DNA from: Solirubrobacteraceae bacterium
GTDB lineage: Bacteria > Actinomycetota > Thermoleophilia > Solirubrobacterales > Solirubrobacteraceae
DNA: 64,000 nt
Assembly (NCBI GenBank): GCA_023230855.1
Contig: JALNWQ010000008.1
Location: 1-64,000, forward strand
Reading direction: 5' to 3'
A model generated the notes under the pieces. The model saw only the letters and a list, made by a program, of their open reading frames with translations, was not told the DNA's origin and made no database searches. The stretch's first letter is position 1. The number at the start of each line of letters is the position of its first letter. The position numbers were made by a program, and so were the translations under genes. Below, piece by piece: positions 51,656 through 61,572 of the stretch.

Positions 51656-51681
51656 CCGGTGGTGCCCTCGGGCACCACCGG
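51656..51681 (+). terminator. Terminator hairpin after the malic enzyme
   Basis: Near-perfect stem CCGGTGGTGCC / GGCACCACCGG with a 4-base loop, 8 bases past the stop codon. Confidence 0.7.
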
Positions 51682-51839
51682 CGAAGGTGCGGCAACGCCC
51701 GGGACCATCCGGGCCGGGTGTGACGTATGACGCACCGCGGCGGTGATCGACGCCGCGGACCCGGGCGTCGATCGACGGGAATCTCTCTCCACCAAGCGAA
51801 CGGGCACCCGCCCACCGCACCAGTCCCGGAGAGATCCCG

Positions 51840-52487
51840 ATGTTCACCAAGCAGGACACCACCGAGCAGGACCCGACCGTCGCCCCCCGCCGTCGCCGCA
51901 TCGGCTCGGCCCACGTCATGGCCGGCGTGGCGATGTTCGTCGCGCTGGGCGGCACGAGCTACGCCGCCGTGTCGCTACCGAAGAACAGCGTCGGCTCGGC
52001 CCAGATCAAGAACCGCTCCGTCCAGAGCGTCGACCTGAAGAACAAGGCCGTCACCAACGCGAAGGTCGCGGGCAACGCGATCACCTCGACGAAGGTCAAG
52101 GACGGCTCGCTCCTGGCCAAGGACTTCAAGTCCGGTGAGCTGCCGGGCGGCCAGCAGGGCCCCGCCGGCCCCCAGGGCCCGCAGGGTGAGAAGGGCGACA
52201 AGGGCGATCCCGGGGCCCCCGGCGCGAACGGCACCAACGGCGTGTCCGGGTACCAGCTCGTCACCGGTCCCGTGGTGAACGTCGCCGCGGCGGGCTCGGC
52301 CCAGGCGACGGCGGTCTGCCCCGCCGGCAAGCGCGTGCTCGGCGGTGGCTACACGACGAGCTCCTCCACCGGCGTGACCATGAACCGCAGCAGCCCGTCG
52401 AGCGCCACCACCTGGTACGTGCGGGTCACGAACACGACCGGCGCCGCGAAGACGATCAACGCCCAGGCGATCTGCATCACCGCCTGA
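51840..52487 (+). CDS. Secreted collagen-like protein of a Thermoleophilia-type family
   Basis: 215 aa. The basic N-terminus and hydrophobic stretch (AHVMAGVAMFVALGGTSYA) form a signal/anchor. Residues 45-95 are an imperfect repeat of about 10 residues (LPKNSVGSAQI, KNRSVQSVDL, KNKAVTNAKV, AGNAITSTKV, KDGSLLAKDF). A collagen-like Gly-X-Y block (GPAGPQGPQGEKGDKGDPGAPGANG) follows, then a C-terminal beta domain with two Cys (CPAGKRVLGGGYTTSS, INAQAICI). The combination is abundant in Solirubrobacterales genomes. Presumably a surface or matrix protein. GGAGAG precedes the ATG, and a hairpin terminator follows. Confidence 0.85.
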   Translation: MFTKQDTTEQDPTVAPRRRRIGSAHVMAGVAMFVALGGTSYAAVSLPKNSVGSAQIKNRSVQSVDLKNKAVTNAKVAGNAITSTKVKDGSLLAKDFKSGELPGGQQGPAGPQGPQGEKGDKGDPGAPGANGTNGVSGYQLVTGPVVNVAAAGSAQATAVCPAGKRVLGGGYTTSSSTGVTMNRSSPSSATTWYVRVTNTTGAAKTINAQAICITA

Positions 52488-52516
52488 CCCACGTCGGGCA
52501 ACCGCACCGCCGCATC

Positions 52517-52545
52517 GGAGCCTCCGGGGTCGCCCCGGGGGCTCC
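52517..52545 (+). terminator. Terminator hairpin after the collagen-like gene
   Basis: Stem GGAGCC-CCGGGG / CCCCGG-GGCTCC with one unpaired base on each side and loop TCG, 30 bases past the stop. Confidence 0.65.
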
Positions 52546-52605
52546 GTCACGTTCGGCTCCGAGCCAGGTAGAACGTGCCTCGACCAATCCCGGGCGGTTC
52601 ATGAG

Positions 52606-52944
52606 TCAGCCCGTCGCTGCTGTTCTGCACCCTTCCCGACCCCCGATCCAGGCACCGCCGACCTGACACCAAGGCGGTAGGGTCTGCTGCACGTACGGCT
52701 GGCCGCCGCCACCGGTCGGGACGATCTCAAGCCCCTGGCCCGGCACCATCGTCGCCTGGTACCACGGACCACCCGCCACGCCACCCGGCGGCGTGTTGTC
52801 CGGCCGCCACCCCGCAAAGCCGTAGCGCACATCCGACCAGTCGTAGGTCACCTGAAACGTCCGCGCACCGGCCGTTCCAGACCCCAATAGCCCGGCGAGC
52901 AGCGCCCCGACCAGCAACGCCAACGTCCACCGGCGCCGTCTCAT
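52606..52944 (-). CDS. Small secreted protein coupled to the RTX-like gene
   Basis: 112 aa. Signal peptide MRRRRWTLALLVGALLAGLLGSGTAGA. The mature part (about 85 residues) is aromatic and Gly-rich (YDWSDVRYGFAGWRPDNTPPGG, GGPWYQATMVPGQGLEIVP), with two Cys that could form one disulfide (PPWCQVG ... REGCRT). No known family. Its ATG overlaps the stop of the RTX-like gene (ATGA), so it is translated as a partner. Confidence 0.65.
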   Translation of the reverse strand: MRRRRWTLALLVGALLAGLLGSGTAGARTFQVTYDWSDVRYGFAGWRPDNTPPGGVAGGPWYQATMVPGQGLEIVPTGGGGQPYVQQTLPPWCQVGGAWIGGREGCRTAATG

Positions 52945-55244
52945 CGGTCGCTCCCGCGCCCCGTCGACGGCGATCGCCCGGTGCCCTTGGTCCCGACGCT
53001 ACGCCCGGTACGCGAGGCCATGCGCTTCGGCGCCCTTGCCCGGGTCGCCAGGCGCTTGGCGATCGACCCACGACCGATCCGATCTCGCACGACCGCCACG
53101 ACGAGCACCCGCTTGGACCGCCACAGCGTCCGCGCCGATCGCGGACCCGGAGCCCGCAGCACGACGGTGCGCCAGCGGCCCGGCAGGATCCGCACCCGCT
53201 CCACCCGCGCCAGCGCCCGCGTCGTGCCCGGCCGGCGCAGCACGACCTTCGTCGAGCAGTACCCCAGCGTCTTGCGATCGCACCCCAGCCGCACCCGCAC
53301 CCGACGGCCATCGGGCGACACCACCACCCGCGGCTTGGTCGCGAACACCGAAAGCGCCCGCGTCAGGAAGCGATCCTCCAGCACCCGCTCGCAATCACCG
53401 GCCACATCGTCCAACGCATCGGACTCCACCCTGTCGCCTCCGCCCTGGCACCGGACCGCATCGGCCGACGCATCACCCGCATCCCGCGCGCTCTCCGTCA
53501 CCCGGATCACGTCGTCCCCCGCCCCACCGAGCACGACGTGCGCCACCCCCGACTGCCCGTCGATCCGGTCCGCCCCGGCCCCACCGACGATCCGCTCGAT
53601 CGGATCGCGATACACGTCCCCCTCTCCGGCCTCGCCCCCATGCGGCACGCGCGAGCGCATGTCGATTCGCAACGGCCCCTTGCGCGACCCGTAGGTGATC
53701 TCGTCCTCACCGGGCCCACCCTCGAACTCGTCACGCACGACGCCCGGCCCACCGTCGAGGCGATCGTCGCCCGGGCCGGCCAGCAGCACGTCGGGCCCAG
53801 GACCGCCCAGCAGATGATCGTCGCCCTCGGACCCCACCAGCGTCGTCCCCCCAGGCCCCGCCTGCAGCACGTCGTCGCCGTCGGTGCCGACCACCTGCTC
53901 CACGTCCCCCCGCACGTCGTCGCCCTCTCCCGGCACGCCATCGTCCGCGCCCGCCCCGACCGTCACCCGCACCCCGTCGGAGGCGTTCTCGTAGCTCACC
54001 GTGTCGTAGCCCCCGCCCCCGGAGAGCACCTCGCCCGGCGAGCCGTCCGGCCCGGCCAGCAACACGTCGCCACCGGCCCCACCGTCCAGATGATTGGCCC
54101 CCAGACCGCCCTCGAGACGGTCATCGCCGTCACCGCCGGCCAACAGGTCCGCGTGATCGCCACCGATGAGCAGGTCGGAGCCGGCACCGCCGTCGAGGAC
54201 CACCGGCCCGCCGGCGTCCGTGGCATCCAGCTGGTCGTTGCCCGCCCCGCCCAAGGCCACCGTCCCGGACCCGCCCACCACGATCCTGTCGGCCCCAGCG
54301 CCACCATCGATCCGCGCCGCCCCGACGACCCCCGACGCGTCGATGGCGTCGTCCCCGTCACCGCCCGCCACCGACGAGCCGACCCCGCCGAGGTCGATGG
54401 TGTCGTTGCCCGCGCCCGCGTCGATGCTGACCCGGCCCGTCGCCGAGGACGCATCGATCACGTCCCGCCCACCACCGGAGCGCACCACCGACCCGTCGCC
54501 ACCGACGTCCACCCGGTTGTCACCGTTACCGGCGTCGATCGTGACCGCCCCAGTGCCGCCCGCCGCGTCGATGACGTCCGGACCGTCACCCGCCCGCACC
54601 GACGACCCGGCCGCGAACACCTGCACGACATTGCTTCCCGGCCCCGCGTCGATCCGCACCGGCCCCGCCGCACCCGACCCATCGACCTCGTCGTCACCCG
54701 GACCGGCATCCACCGACGACCCCGCACCGGACACCACGATCGCATCCGCCCCCGCACCACCCAGCACTGTCGCGGCTCCGCCACCGCCATCGTCGATCGC
54801 GTCGTCGCCCTCGCCGCCGTCGAGCACCGCCGGCCCGACCGGTCCGGACAACTCGTCCGGACCGTCACCACCCCGCAGCACGACCCCCGACCCGCTCGCC
54901 CCCGACGCGTCCAACACGTCCCGCCCCGGCCCGCCGTCGAGCACGACGTCACCGCCACCCGCGGTCCCCGACACCTCGATCCGATCATCCCCGCCCTCAC
55001 CGAACGCACCACGAGCCCCCGGCCCCGCCGTCAGCGAGATCGCGTCGTCCCCGTCCCCACCGTACGCCGTCGTAGCCCCGTCGATCGTGTCGTTACCGGC
55101 CCCACCCAAGGCCGTGACCGTCACGCCGGCCGACACGTCAAGAGTGTCGTCACCCGCGCCGAGCTCGACCCGCAACGCGGTCCCTGCCGGACACAGCAAA
55201 TGCTCGGCCTCCTCGTCCCACCCGCACGGCGAAGCACCCTCCAA
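52941..55244 (-). CDS. RTX-like calcium-binding repeat protein, main reading frame (N-terminus in another frame)
   Basis: 767 codons from an internal ATG. Almost all of residues 25-560 are glycine/aspartate nonapeptide-type repeats of the hemolysin Ca-binding class (LGAGDDTLDVSAG, GGAGNDTIDG, GGDGDDRLEGG, GGPGEDEITYG). In the centre they are arranged in a 38-residue higher-order period. The C-terminal 110 residues form a basic beta domain (VRVRLGCDRKTLGYCSTKVVLRRPG ...) like those ending other secreted proteins here. The frame lacks a signal peptide; it is on 55121-55468 in another phase, and joining needs a 1-base insertion near 55250. Either a real frameshift or a sequencing error. Coupled to the small secreted gene downstream. 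Confidence 0.75.
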   Translation of the reverse strand: MEGASPCGWDEEAEHLLCPAGTALRVELGAGDDTLDVSAGVTVTALGGAGNDTIDGATTAYGGDGDDAISLTAGPGARGAFGEGGDDRIEVSGTAGGGDVVLDGGPGRDVLDASGASGSGVVLRGGDGPDELSGPVGPAVLDGGEGDDAIDDGGGGAATVLGGAGADAIVVSGAGSSVDAGPGDDEVDGSGAAGPVRIDAGPGSNVVQVFAAGSSVRAGDGPDVIDAAGGTGAVTIDAGNGDNRVDVGGDGSVVRSGGGRDVIDASSATGRVSIDAGAGNDTIDLGGVGSSVAGGDGDDAIDASGVVGAARIDGGAGADRIVVGGSGTVALGGAGNDQLDATDAGGPVVLDGGAGSDLLIGGDHADLLAGGDGDDRLEGGLGANHLDGGAGGDVLLAGPDGSPGEVLSGGGGYDTVSYENASDGVRVTVGAGADDGVPGEGDDVRGDVEQVVGTDGDDVLQAGPGGTTLVGSEGDDHLLGGPGPDVLLAGPGDDRLDGGPGVVRDEFEGGPGEDEITYGSRKGPLRIDMRSRVPHGGEAGEGDVYRDPIERIVGGAGADRIDGQSGVAHVVLGGAGDDVIRVTESARDAGDASADAVRCQGGGDRVESDALDDVAGDCERVLEDRFLTRALSVFATKPRVVVSPDGRRVRVRLGCDRKTLGYCSTKVVLRRPGTTRALARVERVRILPGRWRTVVLRAPGPRSARTLWRSKRVLVVAVVRDRIGRGSIAKRLATRARAPKRMASRTGRSVGTKGTGRSPSTGRGSDR

Positions 55245-55468
55245 CGCCTGCCCACGACCTCTACGACCACCCGCCCGTCCAAAGCCACCGACACCGCGAC
55301 GTCGTCCGCCGCATCACCCGTAACGACCACGACCTCACCACCTGATGGTTGCGCCGTGAACGCCCCCGCCGAACCCGGCACCCCGAGCACCGCCGCGACC
55401 ACCACCCCGACGACGCCAACCCGCCCAGTCCACCCACGCGCGAACATGGAACCGTACTTCGTACGCAT
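55121..55468 (-). pseudogene. Signal-peptide portion of the RTX-like gene, separated by a frameshift
   Basis: ATG 55468 (or 55447, MFARGWTG) begins a signal peptide (GRVGVVGVVVAAVLGVPGSAGA), then TAQPSGGEVVVVTGDAADDVAVSVALDGRVVVEVVG, the usual opening of secreted Ca-repeat proteins. After about residue 75 the frame turns into Arg/Cys-rich nonsense, while the -767 codon frame resumes with ALEGASPCGWDEEAEHLLCPAGTALRVELG. One extra base in the run around 55245-55262 (GTGGGC.AGGCGTTGG) would restore continuity. Confidence 0.65.
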
Positions 55469-55555
55469 CCCCCGCACCAGCACCGACCAGGGTGAACCGC
55501 ATCTCTCAGGCGGAGGCGGCACGACTCCCCGCCCCACTCCGGGCTTCGCCCCGAT

Positions 55556-55731
55556 AGCGGGTCGCCTCACCGTCGCCCGACAACGGGCAACCGACCGCTG
55601 CCCACCCGCCAGCAGGAACCGACAACAGCGGGTCGCCTCACCACCGCCCCACGACGGTCAGACGACCCGCTCTCCGGATGGACCACAGCGGGTCGCCTCA
55701 CCACCGCCCCACGACGGTCAGACGACCCGCT
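55556..55731. repeat. Three further 45-bp hairpin elements (one degenerate, two identical)
   Basis: The 367-base gap 55469-55835 contains no gene. Copy C starts at 55556 (left arm AGCGGGTCGCCTCACCGTCG, right arm degenerate). Copies D (55627-55671) and E (55687-55731) are identical, 60 bases apart, with 20-base arms pairing at 16 of 20 positions and loop CCCCA. Same family as 13161 and 13233. Confidence 0.8.
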
Positions 55732-55835
55732 CCGCCGACCGCCGCCGGTACCGCACGGCCGGCCGGCGCTCCTCCGCCCGACTCCGCCCCGGTTCGCTGC
55801 CCGGCCCCACGGTCGCCACCGGCCCGGCGCTTGCG

Positions 55836-56729
55836 CTACGACGACCACGCCGTCCGCGCCACGATCGCGTCCGCGACCCGCTCGGGCACCTCCAGCGACG
55901 GCCAGTGGCCGACGTCGGGCCAGGTCACCACGTCGGTGCCCGGCCGCAGCCGCGCCAGCCGCTCGGCCATCGCGGGGACCGCGATCGGGTCCTGCTCGCC
56001 CCACAGCAGGGTCAGCGGACCGTCGAAGTCGACGAGGCCGGCCGTCCACCGCTCCTGGTGGACGCGGCGCTCCTCGATGTACCGGATCTGGCGCAGCAGG
56101 ATCCGACCCCCGCCACCGTGACGGATCGCGGTGACGAGGTCGTCGATCGCCCCGTCCGGTGGCGGAGCTCCGGGCGCGAAGCTCTCCCGCACGCTACGGC
56201 GCAGGAACCAGGCCGGGAGCGACGTCGGCAGCGTCCGGTCCGGCATCCGCAACCCCAGGCGCTGGCCCCGGGTCAAGCACGCCAGGTCGATGAAGATCGA
56301 GCCGTTGGTGAGGATCGCCCCGTCCACGTCCACCCCGAGCCGACCGTCGCGTCGCCGGGCGAGGAGCTCCGCGACGACCGTGTCCCCCATGTCGTGCGCG
56401 ACGAGCTGCGCCCGCTCGACGCCGAGGTGCCGCATGACGCGCTCGACGACATCGGCCTGGGCGAAGAGCGACATCGTCACGTCGAGTGGCTTGTCGGAGT
56501 GCCCAAACCCCAGCAGGTCGACGAGCACGACGCGGCGTTCGGGGGGCAGCCGGGCCAACACCCCGGCGAAGTCGTGCGACGACCCGGGGAACCCGTGGAC
56601 GATCACCGTCGCCTCCGGGGTGGCCGGTCCGCTCTCGACGACGAAGATCCGCCGCCCGTCGACGGTGACGTGGGCGCCCAGGTCGTGCCAGGTACGACGT
56701 CGGTGGTCGGTCGGCCGCGCGTCGCGCAC
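55836..56729 (-). CDS. Alpha/beta hydrolase, haloalkane dehalogenase/epoxide hydrolase type
   Basis: 297 aa. Oxyanion motif VIVHGFPGSSHDF, nucleophile elbow LVAHDMGDTVV with Asp nucleophile (as in dehalogenases and epoxide hydrolases, not the Ser of esterases), LLGFGHSDKP, LLWGEQDPIAV (acid) and DVGHWPSLEVPERVA (His). Active on halogenated or epoxide compounds, substrate unknown. GTG 56729 was chosen because AGGA lies 7 bases upstream; GTGs at 56747 and 56750 are alternatives. Confidence 0.88.
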   Translation of the reverse strand: MRDARPTDHRRRTWHDLGAHVTVDGRRIFVVESGPATPEATVIVHGFPGSSHDFAGVLARLPPERRVVLVDLLGFGHSDKPLDVTMSLFAQADVVERVMRHLGVERAQLVAHDMGDTVVAELLARRRDGRLGVDVDGAILTNGSIFIDLACLTRGQRLGLRMPDRTLPTSLPAWFLRRSVRESFAPGAPPPDGAIDDLVTAIRHGGGGRILLRQIRYIEERRVHQERWTAGLVDFDGPLTLLWGEQDPIAVPAMAERLARLRPGTDVVTWPDVGHWPSLEVPERVADAIVARTAWSS

Positions 56730-56937
56730 GGCCGGATCCTGTCGCACCACGCGGCCGCCGTCGAGCCCGCACCCGCGCGGTGGCCCCGACGATCCCGGGC
56801 CTCGGGCGTTCCAGCCGCCCGGCCCGCGCATCCGGTGCACAGCCCCCGGGTAGGCTGAGCGTGACCCGCGCGGTGGGAGCGCGGGTCCCGTCGCCCCGGC
56901 CCGTCCGGGGCCCCGTCCCCAGGAACGGAGGAATCCC

Positions 56938-57867
56938 GTGCACGTCACCGTCACCGGCGCGACCGGCCTCGTCGGATCGAGGCTCGTCGAGCGCCTGCGG
57001 GCCCGGGGGGACCGGGTCACCGTCGTCAGTCGCGACGCGGACGCGGCGCGCCGCCGCCTGGGGGGCGTCACCGCGGTCGGCTGGAGCGCCGCCGACGACG
57101 ACGTCGACGTGCTCGCCCGGGCGCTCGCCGGCCGCGACGCGATCGTCAACCTCGCGGGCGCGCCCGTGTTCCAACGCTGGACCGACGACGCGCGCGACGA
57201 GATCCGCCGGTCGCGGATCGACACCACCGCGGCGCTCGTCGACGCGCTCGGCACGCTCCCGGCCGACGACCGTCCCCGCGTCCTGGTCAGCGGATCGGCA
57301 TCCGGACGGTACGGCGACACCGGCGACGTGACCGTCACCGAGGACCACCCCCCGGGCGACGACTTCCTGGCGACGCTGTGCGTCGACTGGGAGGCCGCGG
57401 CGCACCGGGCCGCCGAGCACGACGTGCGCGTGACCTGCATCAGGACCGGCATGGTCCTCGCCGCCGGCGGCGGGGCCCTCGCCGCGATGGTGACGCCCGC
57501 CCGGCTGGGGGTGCTCGGCCGACTCGGCGACGGGCGTCAGCACGTGCCGTGGATCCACCTCGACGACGAGGTGTCGATCATCCTCGCCGCGCTCGACCAT
57601 CCCACCTTCGACGGGCCGATCAACGCGGCCGCCCCCGAGCCGGCGACGAACGCCGGGTTGACCCGGGCGCTCAAGCGGGCGGTGCGCCGGCCGTTCCCGG
57701 CGCCGCCCGTCCCGGCCCCGCTGCTGCGCCTAGCCCTCGGCGAGCGCGCGATGCTCGTCCTCGACAGCAGCCGGATGACGTGCGGCCGGGCGGACGAGCT
57801 CGGCGTGACGTTCGCCCACCCGACGCTCGACGGCGCGCTCGCGGACCTCCTCAGGTCCCGGGACTGA
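56938..57867 (+). CDS. TIGR01777-family NAD-dependent epimerase/dehydratase-like protein (SDR39U1 type)
   Basis: 309 aa. Extended SDR: VTVTGATGLVGSRLVERL (NAD loop), AIVNLAGAPVF, VLVSGSASGRYGDTGD (catalytic region SxxxY-like), DDFLATLCVDWEAAAHRA, CIRTGMVLAAGGGALAAM, HVPWIHLDDEV, then a short C-terminal helix pair. This is the bacterial SDR39U1/YfcH-like set of unknown substrate, often near cell-division or lipoate genes. GTG start with GGAGGA 7 bases upstream. Confidence 0.92.
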   Translation: MHVTVTGATGLVGSRLVERLRARGDRVTVVSRDADAARRRLGGVTAVGWSAADDDVDVLARALAGRDAIVNLAGAPVFQRWTDDARDEIRRSRIDTTAALVDALGTLPADDRPRVLVSGSASGRYGDTGDVTVTEDHPPGDDFLATLCVDWEAAAHRAAEHDVRVTCIRTGMVLAAGGGALAAMVTPARLGVLGRLGDGRQHVPWIHLDDEVSIILAALDHPTFDGPINAAAPEPATNAGLTRALKRAVRRPFPAPPVPAPLLRLALGERAMLVLDSSRMTCGRADELGVTFAHPTLDGALADLLRSRD

Positions 57868-57983
57868 CCGGCCGGCCCCAGACCGCCCGGACGCTGAGGG
57901 GCGTGCCGGGTTGCGGACGCGGGGCACCGGTTTCACAACGCACCGCACCGTGACGGCGTACGGGCCGCGACGCGAGGCGCCGC

Positions 57984-59225
57984 TCAGGGCGCGAGGTTGC
58001 GCACGACCCGCCACCCGTACTCGCGGGCGCGCGCCAGCCCGACCGGGGCCGGGGTGACCGCGCCGTCCGCGTCCTGCGCGCCGACCGTCGGCGGGCCCGG
58101 GACCGGTTGCTCGACGAGCCGCGCGGCGACGACGTCGCGGCGGTTGCCGTCCGCGCCGGCCGCGCCGACCGCGGCGATGAGGAGCTTGAGGCTCCGCCAG
58201 CCGCTGATGACCCCGGCGGTCGCCGGCGTCGCGTAGTAGCGGCGGTGCAGGGCGTCGATCCGGCGGGTCTCGGCGTCGGTGTCGGGCGCGACGTCGTCGA
58301 CGATCGCCTCGGCCCGCAGGTCGTGCTCGACGACGAGTCCGGCCATCGTGCCCGACGCGGCGCCGCGGGTGATGAGGATCCGGACCCCGTCGAGGTCGTC
58401 GACGACGCCCTGCAGCAGCGCCGCTGGATCGCCCGCCCCCGGGGTCCCGTCGACGACGACGCAGTCCGCCCCGGCGGCCAGGCGTCGCTCGAGGTTGCGC
58501 CGCAGACCGTCGTCGTCGTAGCGCTCGGCGGTCGCGATGTGCTCGGTCCGGCCGGGACCGGATCGCGTCACGCGCGACCGGCTCCGATCGACCCCGCCGT
58601 CCCCGGCGTCGGCGCCGTCCACGGCCGTGCCGCGATCCCCGGCCACGAGCCGCACCACCGACCGGCAGTCGGCCGCGTCGATCCGCGCGTCGACCTGACG
58701 GGCGATCGCGCGGTCGGATGCGGCCAGGCGCACCGCCCGGCGCGGCCCGCGGACGGACAGGTCGTCGGTCGTCGGGCCGGAGCGCCCCGGCCCACCGAGC
58801 TCCTCGGGACCGCTCGCGGTGACGAACCCGAGCCCGGTCTGCGACGCGAGCCGCCGCGACACGCGGACCGCGGCCGGGTCCAGGCCCGACACCATCGCGA
58901 TCGCGCCCTGGTCGAGCAGCGCGGCGCCGGCCTCGCGGACCGCGCCCTCGGGGGTGACCGCCGCGCCGTCGGCGTCGTCGGTGATGTCGCGCTCGGTCAG
59001 GCGGACGCTGAGGTGGCCGATGCCGCCCCCGGCGTCGGCGACCGCGAGCTCGGCGCCGTGCGCGAGCGCCTGGCCGGGCCCGGCCCACGGCCCCCGCAGG
59101 GGCACGTCGACGTAGACGGCGACGTTGGTGGGGAACCCGCGCTCACCGCGCGGATCTCCCCCACACCCCGAAAGGATCAGGCCGACGGCGACCGTCGACG
59201 CGAGCACCGCGGCGGTGCGCCGCAC
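57984..59225 (-). CDS. Periplasmic ligand-binding lipoprotein (branched-chain amino-acid/amide ABC type)
   Basis: 413 aa. Lipoprotein signal peptide VAVGLILSGCGG (lipobox LSGC, Cys near residue 21). The two-lobe binding-protein fold opens VAVYVDVPLRGPWAGPGQALAHGAELAVADAGG, ending YGWRVVRNLAP. A middle loop (about 195-225, GTAVDGADAGDGGVDRSRSRVTRS) is disordered. Such proteins bind amino acids or amides for LivHMGF-type transport; no permease is next to it, so it may be an orphan receptor. Starts with GTG. Confidence 0.85.
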   Translation of the reverse strand: MRRTAAVLASTVAVGLILSGCGGDPRGERGFPTNVAVYVDVPLRGPWAGPGQALAHGAELAVADAGGGIGHLSVRLTERDITDDADGAAVTPEGAVREAGAALLDQGAIAMVSGLDPAAVRVSRRLASQTGLGFVTASGPEELGGPGRSGPTTDDLSVRGPRRAVRLAASDRAIARQVDARIDAADCRSVVRLVAGDRGTAVDGADAGDGGVDRSRSRVTRSGPGRTEHIATAERYDDDGLRRNLERRLAAGADCVVVDGTPGAGDPAALLQGVVDDLDGVRILITRGAASGTMAGLVVEHDLRAEAIVDDVAPDTDAETRRIDALHRRYYATPATAGVISGWRSLKLLIAAVGAAGADGNRRDVVAARLVEQPVPGPPTVGAQDADGAVTPAPVGLARAREYGWRVVRNLAP

Positions 59226-59260
59226 GCGTCCCCCGTCGACCGGGCCGCGACCGGTCCGGG

Positions 59261-59440
59261 TCAGGAGGTCGGTCCGCCGGGGCCCGGACGGCCGGGCAGG
59301 AACTGGAGCGAGCGGTGCGCCGCGATCGAGACGAGGATGATCCCGGCGGCGATGAGGGTGGCGTCGATGCTCTTCCAGCCCAGCGCCCAGAGGACGAGCC
59401 AGACGAGGGTCGCACCGGTGATCGCGTAAGAGAGCCCCAT
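59261..59440 (-). CDS. Small two-TM membrane protein, 59 aa
   Basis: The frame on the minus strand from ATG 59440 reads MGLSYAITGATLVWLVLWAL GWKSIDATLIAAGIILVSIA ... then QFLPGRPGPGGPTS. Two hydrophobic helices (about 5-20 and 26-43) are separated by a GWKSID turn; the proline/glycine tail follows. Every third position is G or C except one. It resembles short lmo0937-type membrane peptides. It lies between the lipoprotein gene and trpA, where no other gene fits, with 35 bases to the downstream lipoprotein gene. Confidence 0.65.
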   Translation of the reverse strand: MGLSYAITGATLVWLVLWALGWKSIDATLIAAGIILVSIAAHRSLQFLPGRPGPGGPTS

Positions 59441-59494
59441 ACGGCCCCGGAATCTACCGCAACTCCCGGCGCCGCGACCGGCCGGAGCCCCCGC

Positions 59495-60321
59495 TCACCG
59501 GCCGAGCCCGCGCGACAGGTCGGCCATGACCCGCGACACCGCGCCGACCGGGTCGTCCTCGCCCGCCGCCCGCACGAGCCGGCTGCCGACGATCACCCCG
59601 TCGGCCCCGGCCGCCGCGGCCGCCGCGGCCTGCTCGCCGTTGCCGATCCCGAACCCCAGGCCGACCGGCACGTCGTGCCCGGCCTTGGCCCGGCCGACGA
59701 CGTCGGCGAACGTGTCGCTCAGCGACGCGCGCTCGCCGGTCGTCCCGGTGACCGACACCGCGTAGAGGAACCCGCGGGCCGCCGCCGCGACCTCGACGGT
59801 CCGCTCCGGCGCGGTCGTCGGCGCCACGAGCGGCACGACCGCGATCCCCGCCGCGTCGCACGCCGCCACGACCGGCGCCGCGTCGGGCCCGACCGGCAGG
59901 TCGGGGACGATCAGGCCGCTGACGCCGTGGTCGCGCAGTCGGGCGGCGAACGCCTCCACGCCCGGTCGCAGCACGATGTTCATGTACGTCATGAGGACGA
60001 CCGGCACGTCGGCGGCGAGCTGCTCGCCGATCGCCAGGACGTCCGCGATCCGGACCCCGGCCCCCAGCGCGGTGGTGCCCGCCGCGTGGATCACGGGACC
60101 GTCGGCCAGCGGGTCGCTGTACGGGACCCCGAGCTCGACGAGGTCCGCGCCACCGTCGACGTAGGCGCGCGCGACGTCGGCCGACACGCGCGGGTCGGGG
60201 AAGCCGCCCATGATGTAGGGCATGAGGGCGGCGCGACCCTCGGCGCGCCGTGCGGCGAACGCGTCGCGGATGCGCTGCTCGCCCGCTCCGGCGCGCAGCG
60301 GGGCGGCGTCGGTGGTGGCGC

Positions 60322-60325
<4 letters not shown>
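59495..60325 (-). CDS. trpA: Tryptophan synthase alpha chain
   Basis: 276 aa. Retro-aldol cleavage of indole-3-glycerol phosphate. Catalytic Glu in DLVELGVPYSDPLADGPVI and Asp in GLIVPDLPVGP; MPYIMGGFPDP and GIGNGEQAAAAAAAGADGVIVGSRLV complete the barrel. The ATG overlaps the trpB stop (ATGA). Third gene in trpF-trpB-trpA. Confidence 0.96.

Positions 60326-61568
<1,243 letters not shown>

Positions 61569-61572
<4 letters not shown>

Noticed and set aside
53538..56858. 1106-codon plus-strand open frame
   Set aside because: Antisense to the RTX-like gene; Thr/His/Arg/Pro composition with no recognisable domain.
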